Of a stretch of 5,129 nt of DNA, positions 1-5,129 are shown piece after piece. A model generated the notes under the pieces. That model made no database searches. It was not told the DNA's origin and worked only from the letters and a program-made list of their open reading frames with translations. Position 1 is the first letter of the stretch. Each line of letters starts with the position of its first letter. Origin of the DNA: an uncultured Clostridia bacterium (GTDB taxonomy: Bacteria > Bacillota > Clostridia > Christensenellales > Borkfalkiaceae); the NCBI GenBank assembly GCA_934254755.1, contig CAKQMM010000112.1, positions 1-5,129 of the forward strand, given 5' to 3'. The translations under genes were made by a program, and so were the position numbers.

Positions 1-1
1 G

Positions 2-883
2 CGTTACACCTCTAAAATTTTAGTGAGCTACGACGGCGACGCGGCGGGGCAAAACGCCACGATAAGAAGTTTAGACATATTCGCGAACGAAGGTTTTGAA
101 GTTAAAATAGTGAACCTTCCGCCGCCGAAAGACCCCGACGACGTTATCCGTCAGGACGGAGCCGCGGCGTATCAGAAGCTTTTAGACGAAGCCGTTCCGC
201 TTATCGACTACAAGTTTTCGCTCATAAAAAAGGACAAAAATTTAAACGATATAACGGACAAGCGCAAGTTCGTTCAGGAAAGTTTAAAGTACATATCGAC
301 GTTATCGGACGCGTTTATGCGTGAAGAGTTTTTGAAAAAACTCCGCGACGAGTCGGGCATAACTTACGAATCTTTAAAGCGTGACTTAGAAAACGGGGTA
401 ACCGAAACGGCGGAACCTACCCCTTTAGAGCCGCAGGGCGAAATAAAGCCTTTCGATACGAGCGACAAGTTCGCTAAAGCCGAGCGGTTTATATTAGCCG
501 CCATAATTTACAAAAAAAATTACGCGCTTAATTACGACTTTTCGCTTTACTTTAACCACCCCGTGCGCGAAAAGATAATCGAAGCGTTCGAATCTCAAGG
601 CGCGGTTACCCCCGAAGCTTTACTGAGTATAGTCGGCGAAGACGGGGCGGAAGAGTTAAACGCGGTGCTTTCAGCGGGCGGCGGCGTATTCGACACGGCG
701 GCGGAAGAAAAGTATTATAAAGATTCCGTAAAACTCGTGAAGCGCGCTAATTTAGAGAGCGAAATAAACGAACTGAACAAAGTTTATTCAAAAGAAACAG
801 ATTTACAAAAACGGCAGGCACTTGCCGACTTAATATTAAAAAAGACGACGAAGTTATCTTCGCCCACGGAGGAAGACTTATGA
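2..883 (+). CDS. dnaG: DNA primase DnaG, C-terminal half (5' end outside window)
   Basis: DnaG makes the short RNA primers that start lagging-strand DNA synthesis at the replication fork and docks on the replicative helicase. The reading frame is open from base 2, giving 293 visible codons, about half of the usual roughly 600-residue protein. Residues 9-17 (SYDGDAAGQ) are the metal-binding DxD motif of the Toprim catalytic domain, followed by the acidic KDPDD motif at about residues 43-47. The zinc-binding domain and the EGxxD Toprim motif must lie upstream of the window. Residues about 88-128 are a helical subdomain, residues about 129-155 a Pro/Glu-rich linker, and residues about 156-290, beginning [11 protein letters not shown], are the helical helicase-binding domain. 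The GTG at 23 falls inside the Toprim motif and is not a start. The stop overlaps the rpoD start by four bases, so this is the upstream gene of a primase-sigma operon. Confidence 0.97.
   Translation, partial: RYTSKILVSYDGDAAGQNATIRSLDIFANEGFEVKIVNLPPPKDPDDVIRQDGAAAYQKLLDEAVPLIDYKFSLIKKDKNLNDITDKRKFVQESLKYISTLSDAFMREEFLKKLRDESGITYESLKRDLENGVTETAEPTPLEPQGEIKPFDTSDKFAKAERFILAAIIYKKNYALNYDFSLYFNHPVREKIIEAFESQGAVTPEALLSIVGEDGAEELNAVLSAGGGVFDTAAEEKYYKDSVKLVKRANLESEINELNKVYSKETDLQKRQALADLILKKTTKLSSPTEEDL
868..872 (+). promoter_or_regulatory. Shine-Dalgarno site for rpoD inside the dnaG 3' end
   Basis: GGAGG lies seven bases before the ATG at 880 and is contained in the last codons of dnaG. It fixes the rpoD start. 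Together with the ATGA stop-start overlap it suggests that ribosomes finishing dnaG can begin rpoD directly, in addition to fresh initiation. Confidence 0.85.
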
Positions 884-1938
884 GTATAAGCGACCAGCAA
901 CTGAAAACCATAACCGACGAACTAACCACGGTTTACGGCAAAAAAGGCTCGATAGGTTCGGAAGAACTTTGCGACAAACTCGAAAAAATAAACGCCACGC
1001 CCGAACAGGTCGAAAGCATTTATAAAGCGCTTGAAGACGCTAAAATAGAAATTGTTGACGAATACGACAGGACGAAAGATTTGTACGACGAGATATCCAA
1101 AGAAATTTCTATGGACGACCCCGTCAAAATGTACCTTAAAGACATCGGAAAGTACACCCTTTTATCCACCGAAGAAGAGATAGAACTTGCCGAAAAGATG
1201 ATGAACGGCGACGAAGCCGCGAAGAAGAAATTGACGGAGTCTAACTTAAGGCTCGTCGTTTCCATCGCAAAACGCTACGTCGGGCGCGGCATGCACCTTT
1301 TAGACCTTATTTCGGAAGGAAATTTAGGTCTTATGAAAGCGGTCGAAAAGTTCGATTACACCAAAGGCTTTAAGTTTTCGACTTACGCTACGTGGTGGAT
1401 ACGTCAGGCGATAACCCGCGCGATAGCCGATCAGGCAAGAACGATTCGTATACCCGTCCACATGGTTGAAACGATAAACAAAGTTATACGCGTATCCCGC
1501 CAACTTTTGCAGGAGTACGGCAGAGAGCCGACCCCCGAAGAAATCGCGGCGAAAATGGGTATATCCGTTTCAAAAGTCGTTGAAATTCAGAAAATCGCGC
1601 AGGACCCCGTTTCGCTCGAAACGCCTATCGGCGAAGAAGAGGACAGCAAACTCGGCGACTTTATCGAGGACGATAACGCCGCTTCCCCCAGCGATATAGT
1701 AACCTTTTCGATGCTTAAACAGCAACTTATAACCGTGCTTGACACCCTCACCCCGCGCGAAGAAAAGGTTTTAAGGTTAAGATACGGCATCGACGACGGA
1801 AAGACGAGGACCCTCGAAGAAGTCGGCAAAGAGTTCAACGTAACGCGTGAACGTATTCGTCAGATCGAAGCGAAGGCGTTAAGAAAACTCCGCCACCCCT
1901 CGAGAAGCAAAAAACTTAAAGAATATTTAGATACTTAA
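880..1938 (+). CDS. rpoD: Primary (housekeeping) RNA polymerase sigma factor, SigA/RpoD
   Basis: This is the vegetative sigma-70-family factor that directs RNA polymerase to most promoters. At 352 residues it is close to Bacillus SigA (about 370) and has the short Firmicutes N-terminus. Residues 1-65 form an acidic region 1.1-like segment and region 1.2 begins at [12 protein letters not shown] (79-90). Region 2 covers about 118-190 and carries [15 protein letters not shown]172/W173, Q176 and T179 match the residues that melt and read the -10 box. Region 3 includes [11 protein letters not shown], and the 3.2 linker is near [12 protein letters not shown] (245-256). Region 4.2 (about 311-340) has the helix-turn-helix [10 protein letters not shown] with R323, E324 and R327 for the -35 box. 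Promoter recognition should therefore be the normal TTGACA/TATAAT type. One oddity is S145 in LDLISEGN, where Q is usual. The dnaG-rpoD pairing and near-intact region 2.3/2.4 argue against an alternative sigma factor. Confidence 0.98.
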   Translation: MSISDQQLKTITDELTTVYGKKGSIGSEELCDKLEKINATPEQVESIYKALEDAKIEIVDEYDRTKDLYDEISKEISMDDPVKMYLKDIGKYTLLSTEEEIELAEKMMNGDEAAKKKLTESNLRLVVSIAKRYVGRGMHLLDLISEGNLGLMKAVEKFDYTKGFKFSTYATWWIRQAITRAIADQARTIRIPVHMVETINKVIRVSRQLLQEYGREPTPEEIAAKMGISVSKVVEIQKIAQDPVSLETPIGEEEDSKLGDFIEDDNAASPSDIVTFSMLKQQLITVLDTLTPREEKVLRLRYGIDDGKTRTLEEVGKEFNVTRERIRQIEAKALRKLRHPSRSKKLKEYLDT

Positions 1939-1943
1939 AGTCG

Positions 1944-2588
1944 ATGAAACGAATTGCGGAAATCGTAAAACTTATCCCCGAAACGGAAGTTTTGGCGGAC
2001 GTCGGGTGCGACCACGGGCTGGTTGCTTTCGGCGCGCTTAAATCGGGCAAAGTAAAAAGGGTTATAATCAGCGATATATCCGAAAAATGCTTAAACAAGG
2101 CGGTCGCGCTGTTAAAACCTTTCGGGGATGCGGTTCAAGCCGTCGTGTCCGACGGGTTTAAGGGGTATAGCGAAGCTCCGACCGTAGCCGTAATTGCGGG
2201 TATGGGCGGCGAAGAGATAATTAAAATTTTATCCGCTTCCCCGTTCATCGTTGAAACGCTGATACTTTTGCCGCACAAAAACCAAGATAAAGTCCGCGCT
2301 TTTTTAAGCGGAAACGGTTATAAGGCGGAAAAAGATTACACTTTTAAAGACGGCAAAAAGTTTTACGATATAATGCTTTTTACCCGCGGGAAAGGGGAGT
2401 ATAGCGAACTTGAAATAAAGTTCGGGTTAGATAACTTGAAAACCCGCCCCGCCGACTTTATAGAAAAATTACGGGTCGAAGCCGCAAAAAAACGGGCGAT
2501 TTTATCGTCTGCGGCAAGCGAATCGCTTTTAAGCGAGGTAAATAGGGAACTTATCGAATTAGAGGAGATTATAAATGGAAGCCTGTGA
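1944..2588 (+). CDS. trmK: tRNA (adenine-22-N1)-methyltransferase TrmK
   Basis: TrmK is a cytoplasmic SAM-dependent enzyme that methylates N1 of A22 in the D-arm region of tRNAs in many Gram-positive bacteria. The 214-residue product has the expected Rossmann fold: motif I LADVGCDHGL at 17-26 (SAM loop), the acidic residue D44 ending the next strand (ISDIS), SDGF at 69-72, and the family signature AGMGGE at 85-90. A C-terminal helical, probably coiled-coil part from about residue 150 is the second domain of the family. The segment LPHKNQDKVRAFL (109-121) sits where many relatives read closer to LQPN, a possible local variant. The ATG is the only usable start: the frame is closed by a TAA at 1917 and no ATG, GTG or TTG lies between. 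It follows rpoD by five bases with no good ribosome binding site and overlaps the next gene by 14. Bacillus subtilis likewise carries trmK just downstream of sigA. Confidence 0.95.
   Translation: MKRIAEIVKLIPETEVLADVGCDHGLVAFGALKSGKVKRVIISDISEKCLNKAVALLKPFGDAVQAVVSDGFKGYSEAPTVAVIAGMGGEEIIKILSASPFIVETLILLPHKNQDKVRAFLSGNGYKAEKDYTFKDGKKFYDIMLFTRGKGEYSELEIKFGLDNLKTRPADFIEKLRVEAAKKRAILSSAASESLLSEVNRELIELEEIINGSL
2563..2567 (+). promoter_or_regulatory. Shine-Dalgarno site for the Nif3-like gene
   Basis: AGGAG lies seven bases before the ATG at 2575 and sits inside the trmK coding sequence. It supports a start that overlaps the end of trmK by 14 bases rather than a later one. Confidence 0.8.
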
Positions 2589-3345
2589 AATTATTGCCGC
2601 TATGGAAAGTTTAGCGCCGCTTAAACTGTCGGACGAGTTCGTTAAAACTTACGGCGGATACGATAACAGCGGGGTAATTATCCCTATACCCGAAAAGGTG
2701 ACGGGCGTTGTTTTCAGCCTCGACTTAACTAAAAAAGCGGTAGAGCGGGCTATAAAAATCGGCGCGAATTTAATAATAACTCACCACCCCGCGATTTATA
2801 ACCCGATAAAAAAATTTGAAGAAGACTCCGCTCTTTATTTAGCCGCTAAAAACGGTTTGGGCGTCGTTTCTTATCACTTGAATTTAGACTGCGCAAAACG
2901 GGGAACCGACTATTATTTAGCCGCCGCCGCGGGCGCGAAAACGAGGAAAATTTTAATGCCGCTGTCTTTACCCGAAACGGGCTACGGCAGTTTTTATACC
3001 ATACCCGAAACGAGCGTTTACGGCTTAGCCGAAAAGTTAAAAAAAGAACTTAACGCGGAGAAAGTCGCCGTTTACGGCGGGAGTAAAAAAGTAAGCCGTA
3101 TCGCGTCTTTTTGCGGCGCGGGCTTCGATGAAGAAGGTATAGGGCTTATCGGCGACGCGGAAGCGGTTATATCTTCGGATATCCCTCACCATATACTGCT
3201 TGCCGCAAGCGAAAGGGGCGTTTCGGTTATAAACTTAACGCACTACGCAAGCGAGTTTTACGGGTTTAAACAATTTGCGGAAGAACTCATTAAAAATTTG
3301 AAAATAACAAACAGCGAAATCGTTTTAGACGAACTGTTTTTATAA
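2575..3345 (+). CDS. Nif3-like dinuclear metal centre protein, short form (YbgI/YqfO family)
   Basis: Nif3-family proteins form hexameric toroids with a two-metal site; a GTP cyclohydrolase I type 2 label is common but the cellular role is unsettled. All expected metal ligands are present: H70-H71 in LIITHHP, H101 and D105 in SYHLNLD, and H223 and E227 in LTHYASE. The N-terminal signature usually written WDNxGL appears as YDNSGV (29-34). The 256 residues match the short, two-lobed form of E. coli YbgI (about 247), not the long Bacillus YqfO (about 373), which carries an inserted PII/CutA-like domain; here the segment between D105 and FCGAGFDEEG (179-188) is too short to hold it. Position right after trmK matches yqfO in Bacillus, so this is probably the orthologue without the insert. 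The next gene is a coiled-coil zinc-ribbon protein, a recurring partner. Family assignment is firm; the substrate is unknown. Confidence 0.95.
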   Translation: MEACEIIAAMESLAPLKLSDEFVKTYGGYDNSGVIIPIPEKVTGVVFSLDLTKKAVERAIKIGANLIITHHPAIYNPIKKFEEDSALYLAAKNGLGVVSYHLNLDCAKRGTDYYLAAAAGAKTRKILMPLSLPETGYGSFYTIPETSVYGLAEKLKKELNAEKVAVYGGSKKVSRIASFCGAGFDEEGIGLIGDAEAVISSDIPHHILLAASERGVSVINLTHYASEFYGFKQFAEELIKNLKITNSEIVLDELFL

Positions 3346-3350
3346 AGGAG
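3344..3350 (+). promoter_or_regulatory. Shine-Dalgarno site for the zinc-ribbon gene
   Basis: AAAGGAG ends six bases before the ATG at 3357 and overlaps the TAA stop of the Nif3-like gene. It is one of the strongest ribosome binding sites in the window and makes the start at 3357 secure. Confidence 0.85.
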
Positions 3351-3356
3351 AACGAT

Positions 3357-4091
3357 ATGTCGGAACTCATTAAAAAGCTTCTTGATTATCAGGAAGTTGA
3401 CCTTCAACTCAAAACCATAGAAGACGAAATTTTAAAGACGGAAGAAGCGCAGAAATACTACGCCGCCAGAAAGTTTTTATCTACCGTCAAAGAAACCCTT
3501 CAGGCGTTTGAGGACAAGGCTGAAAAATTGCTTATAAGATACAACAACGCGCTTAAAGAAGTTGACGAAATGAAAAAAACCGCCGCGGAATGTAAGGCGA
3601 TAGTCGAATCTTGCGAAGACGAGTCGGAACTTAACTACATCTCTAAAAAATTTAAGTCCGCAGTGGACGCGCTCAGCCGCCGCGAGCAGGAAATTAACGA
3701 CGTTATCAAGGAAATGGAAGACCTTAGCCGCGAAGTCGTTAAACTCAATAAGCAGAACAAAGTTATGCGCGAGCAATTCGCCGCGTATAAACCTAAGTTT
3801 GAAGAACTGCGCGCGCAAAAAACCAACGATGTTAAGGCGTTAAAAGATAAAATGGCTGAAATAGGCGCGACTATCGACAAACAGGTAATGGACAAGTATC
3901 AGTTGAAGCGCAAGGACTTAAAATTCCCGATTATCTGCGACGCAAGCGTAAACGCTAAATCGAAGTCCGTTTACTGCCCCCGTTGCGGCTCGAATCAGTC
4001 CATAACCGCTTACGAGCGGCTTGAAGCGGGCGAACTTTACGAATGTGAAACGTGCAGAAGGGTTTTATACGACCCGAGCAAAATAAAATAA
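3357..4091 (+). CDS. Coiled-coil protein with C-terminal C4-type zinc ribbon (COG1579-like)
   Basis: The 244-residue product has two parts. Residues about 5-180 are charged, Lys/Glu-rich heptad-like helix typical of a long antiparallel coiled coil. Residues 207-238 are a compact zinc ribbon with CPRC (207-210) and CETC (230-233) and the trailing RRVLYD seen in this family. There is no signal peptide or membrane segment, so it should be cytoplasmic. Relatives include Helicobacter HP0958/FlgZ, described in flagellar regulation and RNA binding, and chlamydial CdsZ, a secretion chaperone; neither role can be transferred here, since no flagellar or secretion gene is visible. What is conserved is the position next to a Nif3-family gene, seen also in Actinobacteria and Helicobacter, which suggests a shared task. 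It is the last gene of the + strand operon and ends 16 bases from the convergent spmB stop. Family call is good, function unknown. Confidence 0.92.
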   Translation: MSELIKKLLDYQEVDLQLKTIEDEILKTEEAQKYYAARKFLSTVKETLQAFEDKAEKLLIRYNNALKEVDEMKKTAAECKAIVESCEDESELNYISKKFKSAVDALSRREQEINDVIKEMEDLSREVVKLNKQNKVMREQFAAYKPKFEELRAQKTNDVKALKDKMAEIGATIDKQVMDKYQLKRKDLKFPIICDASVNAKSKSVYCPRCGSNQSITAYERLEAGELYECETCRRVLYDPSKIK

Positions 4092-4107
4092 ATAAATGCG
4101 GGCAAAG

Positions 4108-4623
4108 TTACACGAAAAATTTAGAAATAAAACAAGTCAAAAACGTTGAAAAAAAGGTGGCGAAAAGCGAAATTAAAATCGCTTTCGTCGCTTTTTTATT
4201 TTTGCATTTCGAGTAGTAGACGGCGGCAATGTAAAAAATCGTTTCGCTCGAACCGAAAACCGCGCTCGCCGCAAGCGCGATGTAAGAGTTTACCCCGTAA
4301 TTTTTATAGACGTCGCTTAAAACGGCGAGGCTTCCGCTGCCCGAAAAGGGTTTCAGGACTATAAGGGGTATAAGCTCCGGCGGAACGTTCAAAAAATTAA
4401 AAACGGGAGATAAAAACCTAATCGTCACGTCTAAAAGCCCGCTTTCGCGGAACAGTTCATACGCAAGCATTATCGCCGCGACGTAAGGGAATATCGTCAC
4501 GACGAGCGGGAACGCCGTTTTTGCGCCCGAAACGAAAGCGTCGTAAATATTAACCCGCTTTATAACGCAGTATATAAGCAGCAATAAAATAAGAACGGGG
4601 ACTACGTAGACGGCGATTTTCAT
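4108..4623 (-). CDS. spmB: Spore maturation protein B, membrane protein of the nucleoside-recognition/Gate family
   Basis: SpmB and its partner SpmA are needed in Bacillus for full dehydration of the spore core; the molecular activity is unknown. The 171-residue product is close to Bacillus SpmB (178). It has a first membrane helix at residues 4-21, FVSGAKTAFP (30-39) leading into a second helix, then NVPPELIP (79-86), the signature KPFSGSGSLAVL (91-102), GSSETIFY (124-131) and a last hydrophobic helix at about 148-170. The ATG is preceded by GAAGG (4631-4635) and overlaps the spmA stop as ATGA. The last helix aligns with that of other SpmB proteins, so the 3' end, although it contains a terminator for the opposite strand, is genuine coding sequence. 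Homologues also occur in species that do not sporulate, so the name does not prove sporulation. Confidence 0.93.
   Translation of the reverse strand: MKIAVYVVPVLILLLLIYCVIKRVNIYDAFVSGAKTAFPLVVTIFPYVAAIMLAYELFRESGLLDVTIRFLSPVFNFLNVPPELIPLIVLKPFSGSGSLAVLSDVYKNYGVNSYIALAASAVFGSSETIFYIAAVYYSKCKNKKATKAILISLFATFFSTFLTCFISKFFV
4149..4192 (-). terminator. Possible weak reverse reading of the same hairpin
   Basis: Read on the - strand, the same stem is followed by a short CACC spacer and seven Ts (complement of A4149-A4155). This has the look of a bidirectional terminator, but the three to four base spacer weakens it, and it lies inside spmB ahead of the stop codon at 4108-4110. Translating ribosomes would probably keep it from forming. 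No clean terminator was seen beyond the spmB stop in the bases examined. Confidence 0.3.
4160..4203 (+). terminator. Rho-independent terminator of the + strand operon, inside the spmB 3' coding end
   Basis: The arms 4160-4170 (GCGAAAAGCGA) and 4179-4191 (TCGCTTTCGTCGC) form an 11-pair stem with a two-base bulge (4186-4187) and an eight-base A/T loop. It is followed at once by TTTTTTATTTTT (4192-4203). It begins 69 bases after the stop of the zinc-ribbon gene, and no other hairpin with a T-run was seen nearer. On the other strand this DNA encodes SpmB residues 141-155, so the signal is embedded in a convergent gene. Confidence 0.75.
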
Positions 4624-5129
4624 TTAAAAACCTTCGCTAAAATAACGCCCGTTGCGGTAGACAAAAAAGTGCCGATAAGCGTGGGGAGAATGATAACGGC
4701 GGGGTTTTTCGCTCCGTATTCGGCCATAAGCCCCATAACTGTTATGGGCAAAATCTGAATGGAAGTCGCGGATATTATAAACAGCATGTTTTTACCGCTT
4801 TCGTTCCCTTTCTCGTCCATTAAACTCATCGCGTTTATTGCGGCGGGGGTGGCAACTCCGCCAAGCCCTAAAAGGTTTGCGGACAGGTTTACGCTTAACT
4901 CGTCCGTCGTTTTTTCGTCTTTGACCCCGAACAGTTTAGAGATGAGGGGTTTAAAAAGTTTCGATATTTTTTTATTCAGTCCGCTTGCGGTTATAAGCCC
5001 CGTAAAACCCGACCATAAAACGTAAGTCAACAAAAGTTTAACCGAAATTTCCGCCGCCGCCCCCGCGCTTTTTGAAAAGGCGGGCAAGATTTCGTCGGGA
5101 GAGATTAAAATTAAAGCCGTAAGCGATAT
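4620..5129 (-). CDS. spmA: Spore maturation protein A, membrane protein (5' end outside window)
   Basis: This is the SpmA partner of the SpmA/SpmB pair, an integral membrane protein of the nucleoside-recognition/Gate family. The frame is open to the right edge, giving 169 visible codons of an expected 190-200; a TTG at 5087 is in frame but lies inside the gene and is not needed as a start. The visible fragment has a hydrophobic beginning (ISLTALILIS), a helix around TYVLWSGFTGLI (35-46), LFKPLISKLF (58-67), the family signature NLLGLGGVATPAAINAM (85-101), and two more hydrophobic stretches at about 115-134 and 143-163. In the signature the usual GLGNAATP reads GLGGVATP. It overlaps spmB by four bases (ATGA), so the two are co-translated. 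The promoter, and any upstream dacB-like gene as in Bacillus, would lie beyond the window. Confidence 0.92.
   Translation of the reverse strand: MSLTALILISPDEILPAFSKSAGAAAEISVKLLLTYVLWSGFTGLITASGLNKKISKLFKPLISKLFGVKDEKTTDELSVNLSANLLGLGGVATPAAINAMSLMDEKGNESGKNMLFIISATSIQILPITVMGLMAEYGAKNPAVIILPTLIGTFLSTATGVILAKVFK
4631..4635 (-). promoter_or_regulatory. Modest Shine-Dalgarno site for spmB
   Basis: On the - strand GAAGG stands seven bases before the spmB ATG and lies in the last codons of spmA. It is weaker than the + strand sites, so coupling through the ATGA overlap is likely to help. Confidence 0.6.
4732..4748. repeat. Perfect 17-base inverted repeat inside spmA
   Basis: CCCATAAC and GTTATGGG flank a single central T, giving eight-base perfect arms. 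It lies wholly within spmA, where it encodes PITVMG. A one-base centre makes an RNA hairpin poor, so if it means anything it would be as a DNA site for a dimeric protein. It may well be chance. Confidence 0.4.

Noticed and set aside
23..25. GTG as a start for the leftmost gene
   Set aside because: The frame stays open to base 2 and the GTG sits in the middle of the DnaG Toprim motif ([13 protein letters not shown]), so it is an internal valine codon of a truncated gene.
1587..1838. Reverse-strand open frame inside rpoD
   Set aside because: Ser-rich antisense shadow of a highly conserved sigma factor region; no family resemblance.
3477..3818. Reverse-strand open frame of 113 codons inside the zinc-ribbon gene
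   Set aside because: It is antisense to a long Lys/Glu-rich coiled coil, whose codons give Phe/Leu-rich open frames on the opposite strand; it has no recognisable family and no operon context.
4260..4279. GC-rich inverted repeat CGCGCT...AGCGCG in spmB
   Set aside because: Short stem with a seven-base loop and no T-run; it encodes the conserved ALAASAVF segment and is readily explained by Ala/Ser codon choice.
4146..4364. Forward open frame rich in Arg/Lys/Ser after the zinc-ribbon gene
   Set aside because: It runs through the predicted terminator and is antisense to conserved SpmB motifs; the composition is a by-product of the opposite strand.
4759..5025. Forward open frame of 88 codons inside spmA
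   Set aside because: Antisense to a well-conserved SpmA signature with no plausible product; the spmA frame explains the sequence.
5085..5087. TTG (reverse strand) as a start for spmA
   Set aside because: The frame continues upstream to the window edge with a hydrophobic segment fitting the SpmA N-terminal region, so the TTG is an internal leucine.
1..5129. Search for a novel defence, mobile or RNA-based system
   Set aside because: The whole window is filled by seven recognisable genes with gaps of at most 16 bases; no direct-repeat array, transposase, integrase, tRNA-like fold or atypical composition was seen.

Overview
The window looks like a chromosomal segment from a Gram-positive, Clostridia-like member of the Bacillota (Firmicutes). 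The main reasons are the gene order dnaG - rpoD(sigA) - trmK - nif3-like on the + strand, which resembles the sigA region of Firmicutes, and a neighbouring spmA-spmB pair, best known from spore formers. The standard genetic code fits every gene (stops TAA and TGA only), and base composition and codon choice look even throughout. An uncultured gut-type lineage is plausible, but genus or family cannot be fixed from this sequence.

Left part (2-4091, + strand): five tightly packed genes that look like one transcription unit. They are the 3' half of dnaG (primase, cut by the left edge), rpoD/sigA (housekeeping sigma factor), trmK (tRNA adenine-22 N1-methyltransferase), a short Nif3-family dinuclear-metal protein, and a coiled-coil protein with a C4 zinc ribbon. 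The junctions are an ATGA overlap of 4 bases, a 5-base gap, a 14-base overlap and an 11-base gap. This is the macromolecular-synthesis arrangement (replication priming plus transcription initiation) extended by a tRNA-modification gene and a conserved but functionally vague Nif3/zinc-ribbon pair. No convincing internal promoter was seen; the operon promoter must lie left of the window.

Right part (4108-5129, - strand): spmA (cut by the right edge) and spmB, overlapping by ATGA and transcribed towards the first operon. Both are small membrane proteins of the nucleoside-recognition/Gate family. Only 16 bases separate the two convergent stop codons. The only good Rho-independent terminator for the + strand operon lies inside the 3' coding end of spmB, so the two transcripts probably overlap by about 95 bases.

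No stretch longer than 16 bases lacks a gene. I see no RNA gene, mobile element, CRISPR array, phage gene or defence system, and no credible new system. The points worth a second look are the dual-use terminator/coding segment, the short Nif3 form, a substitution at a core-binding position of the sigma factor, and the Nif3/zinc-ribbon pairing.
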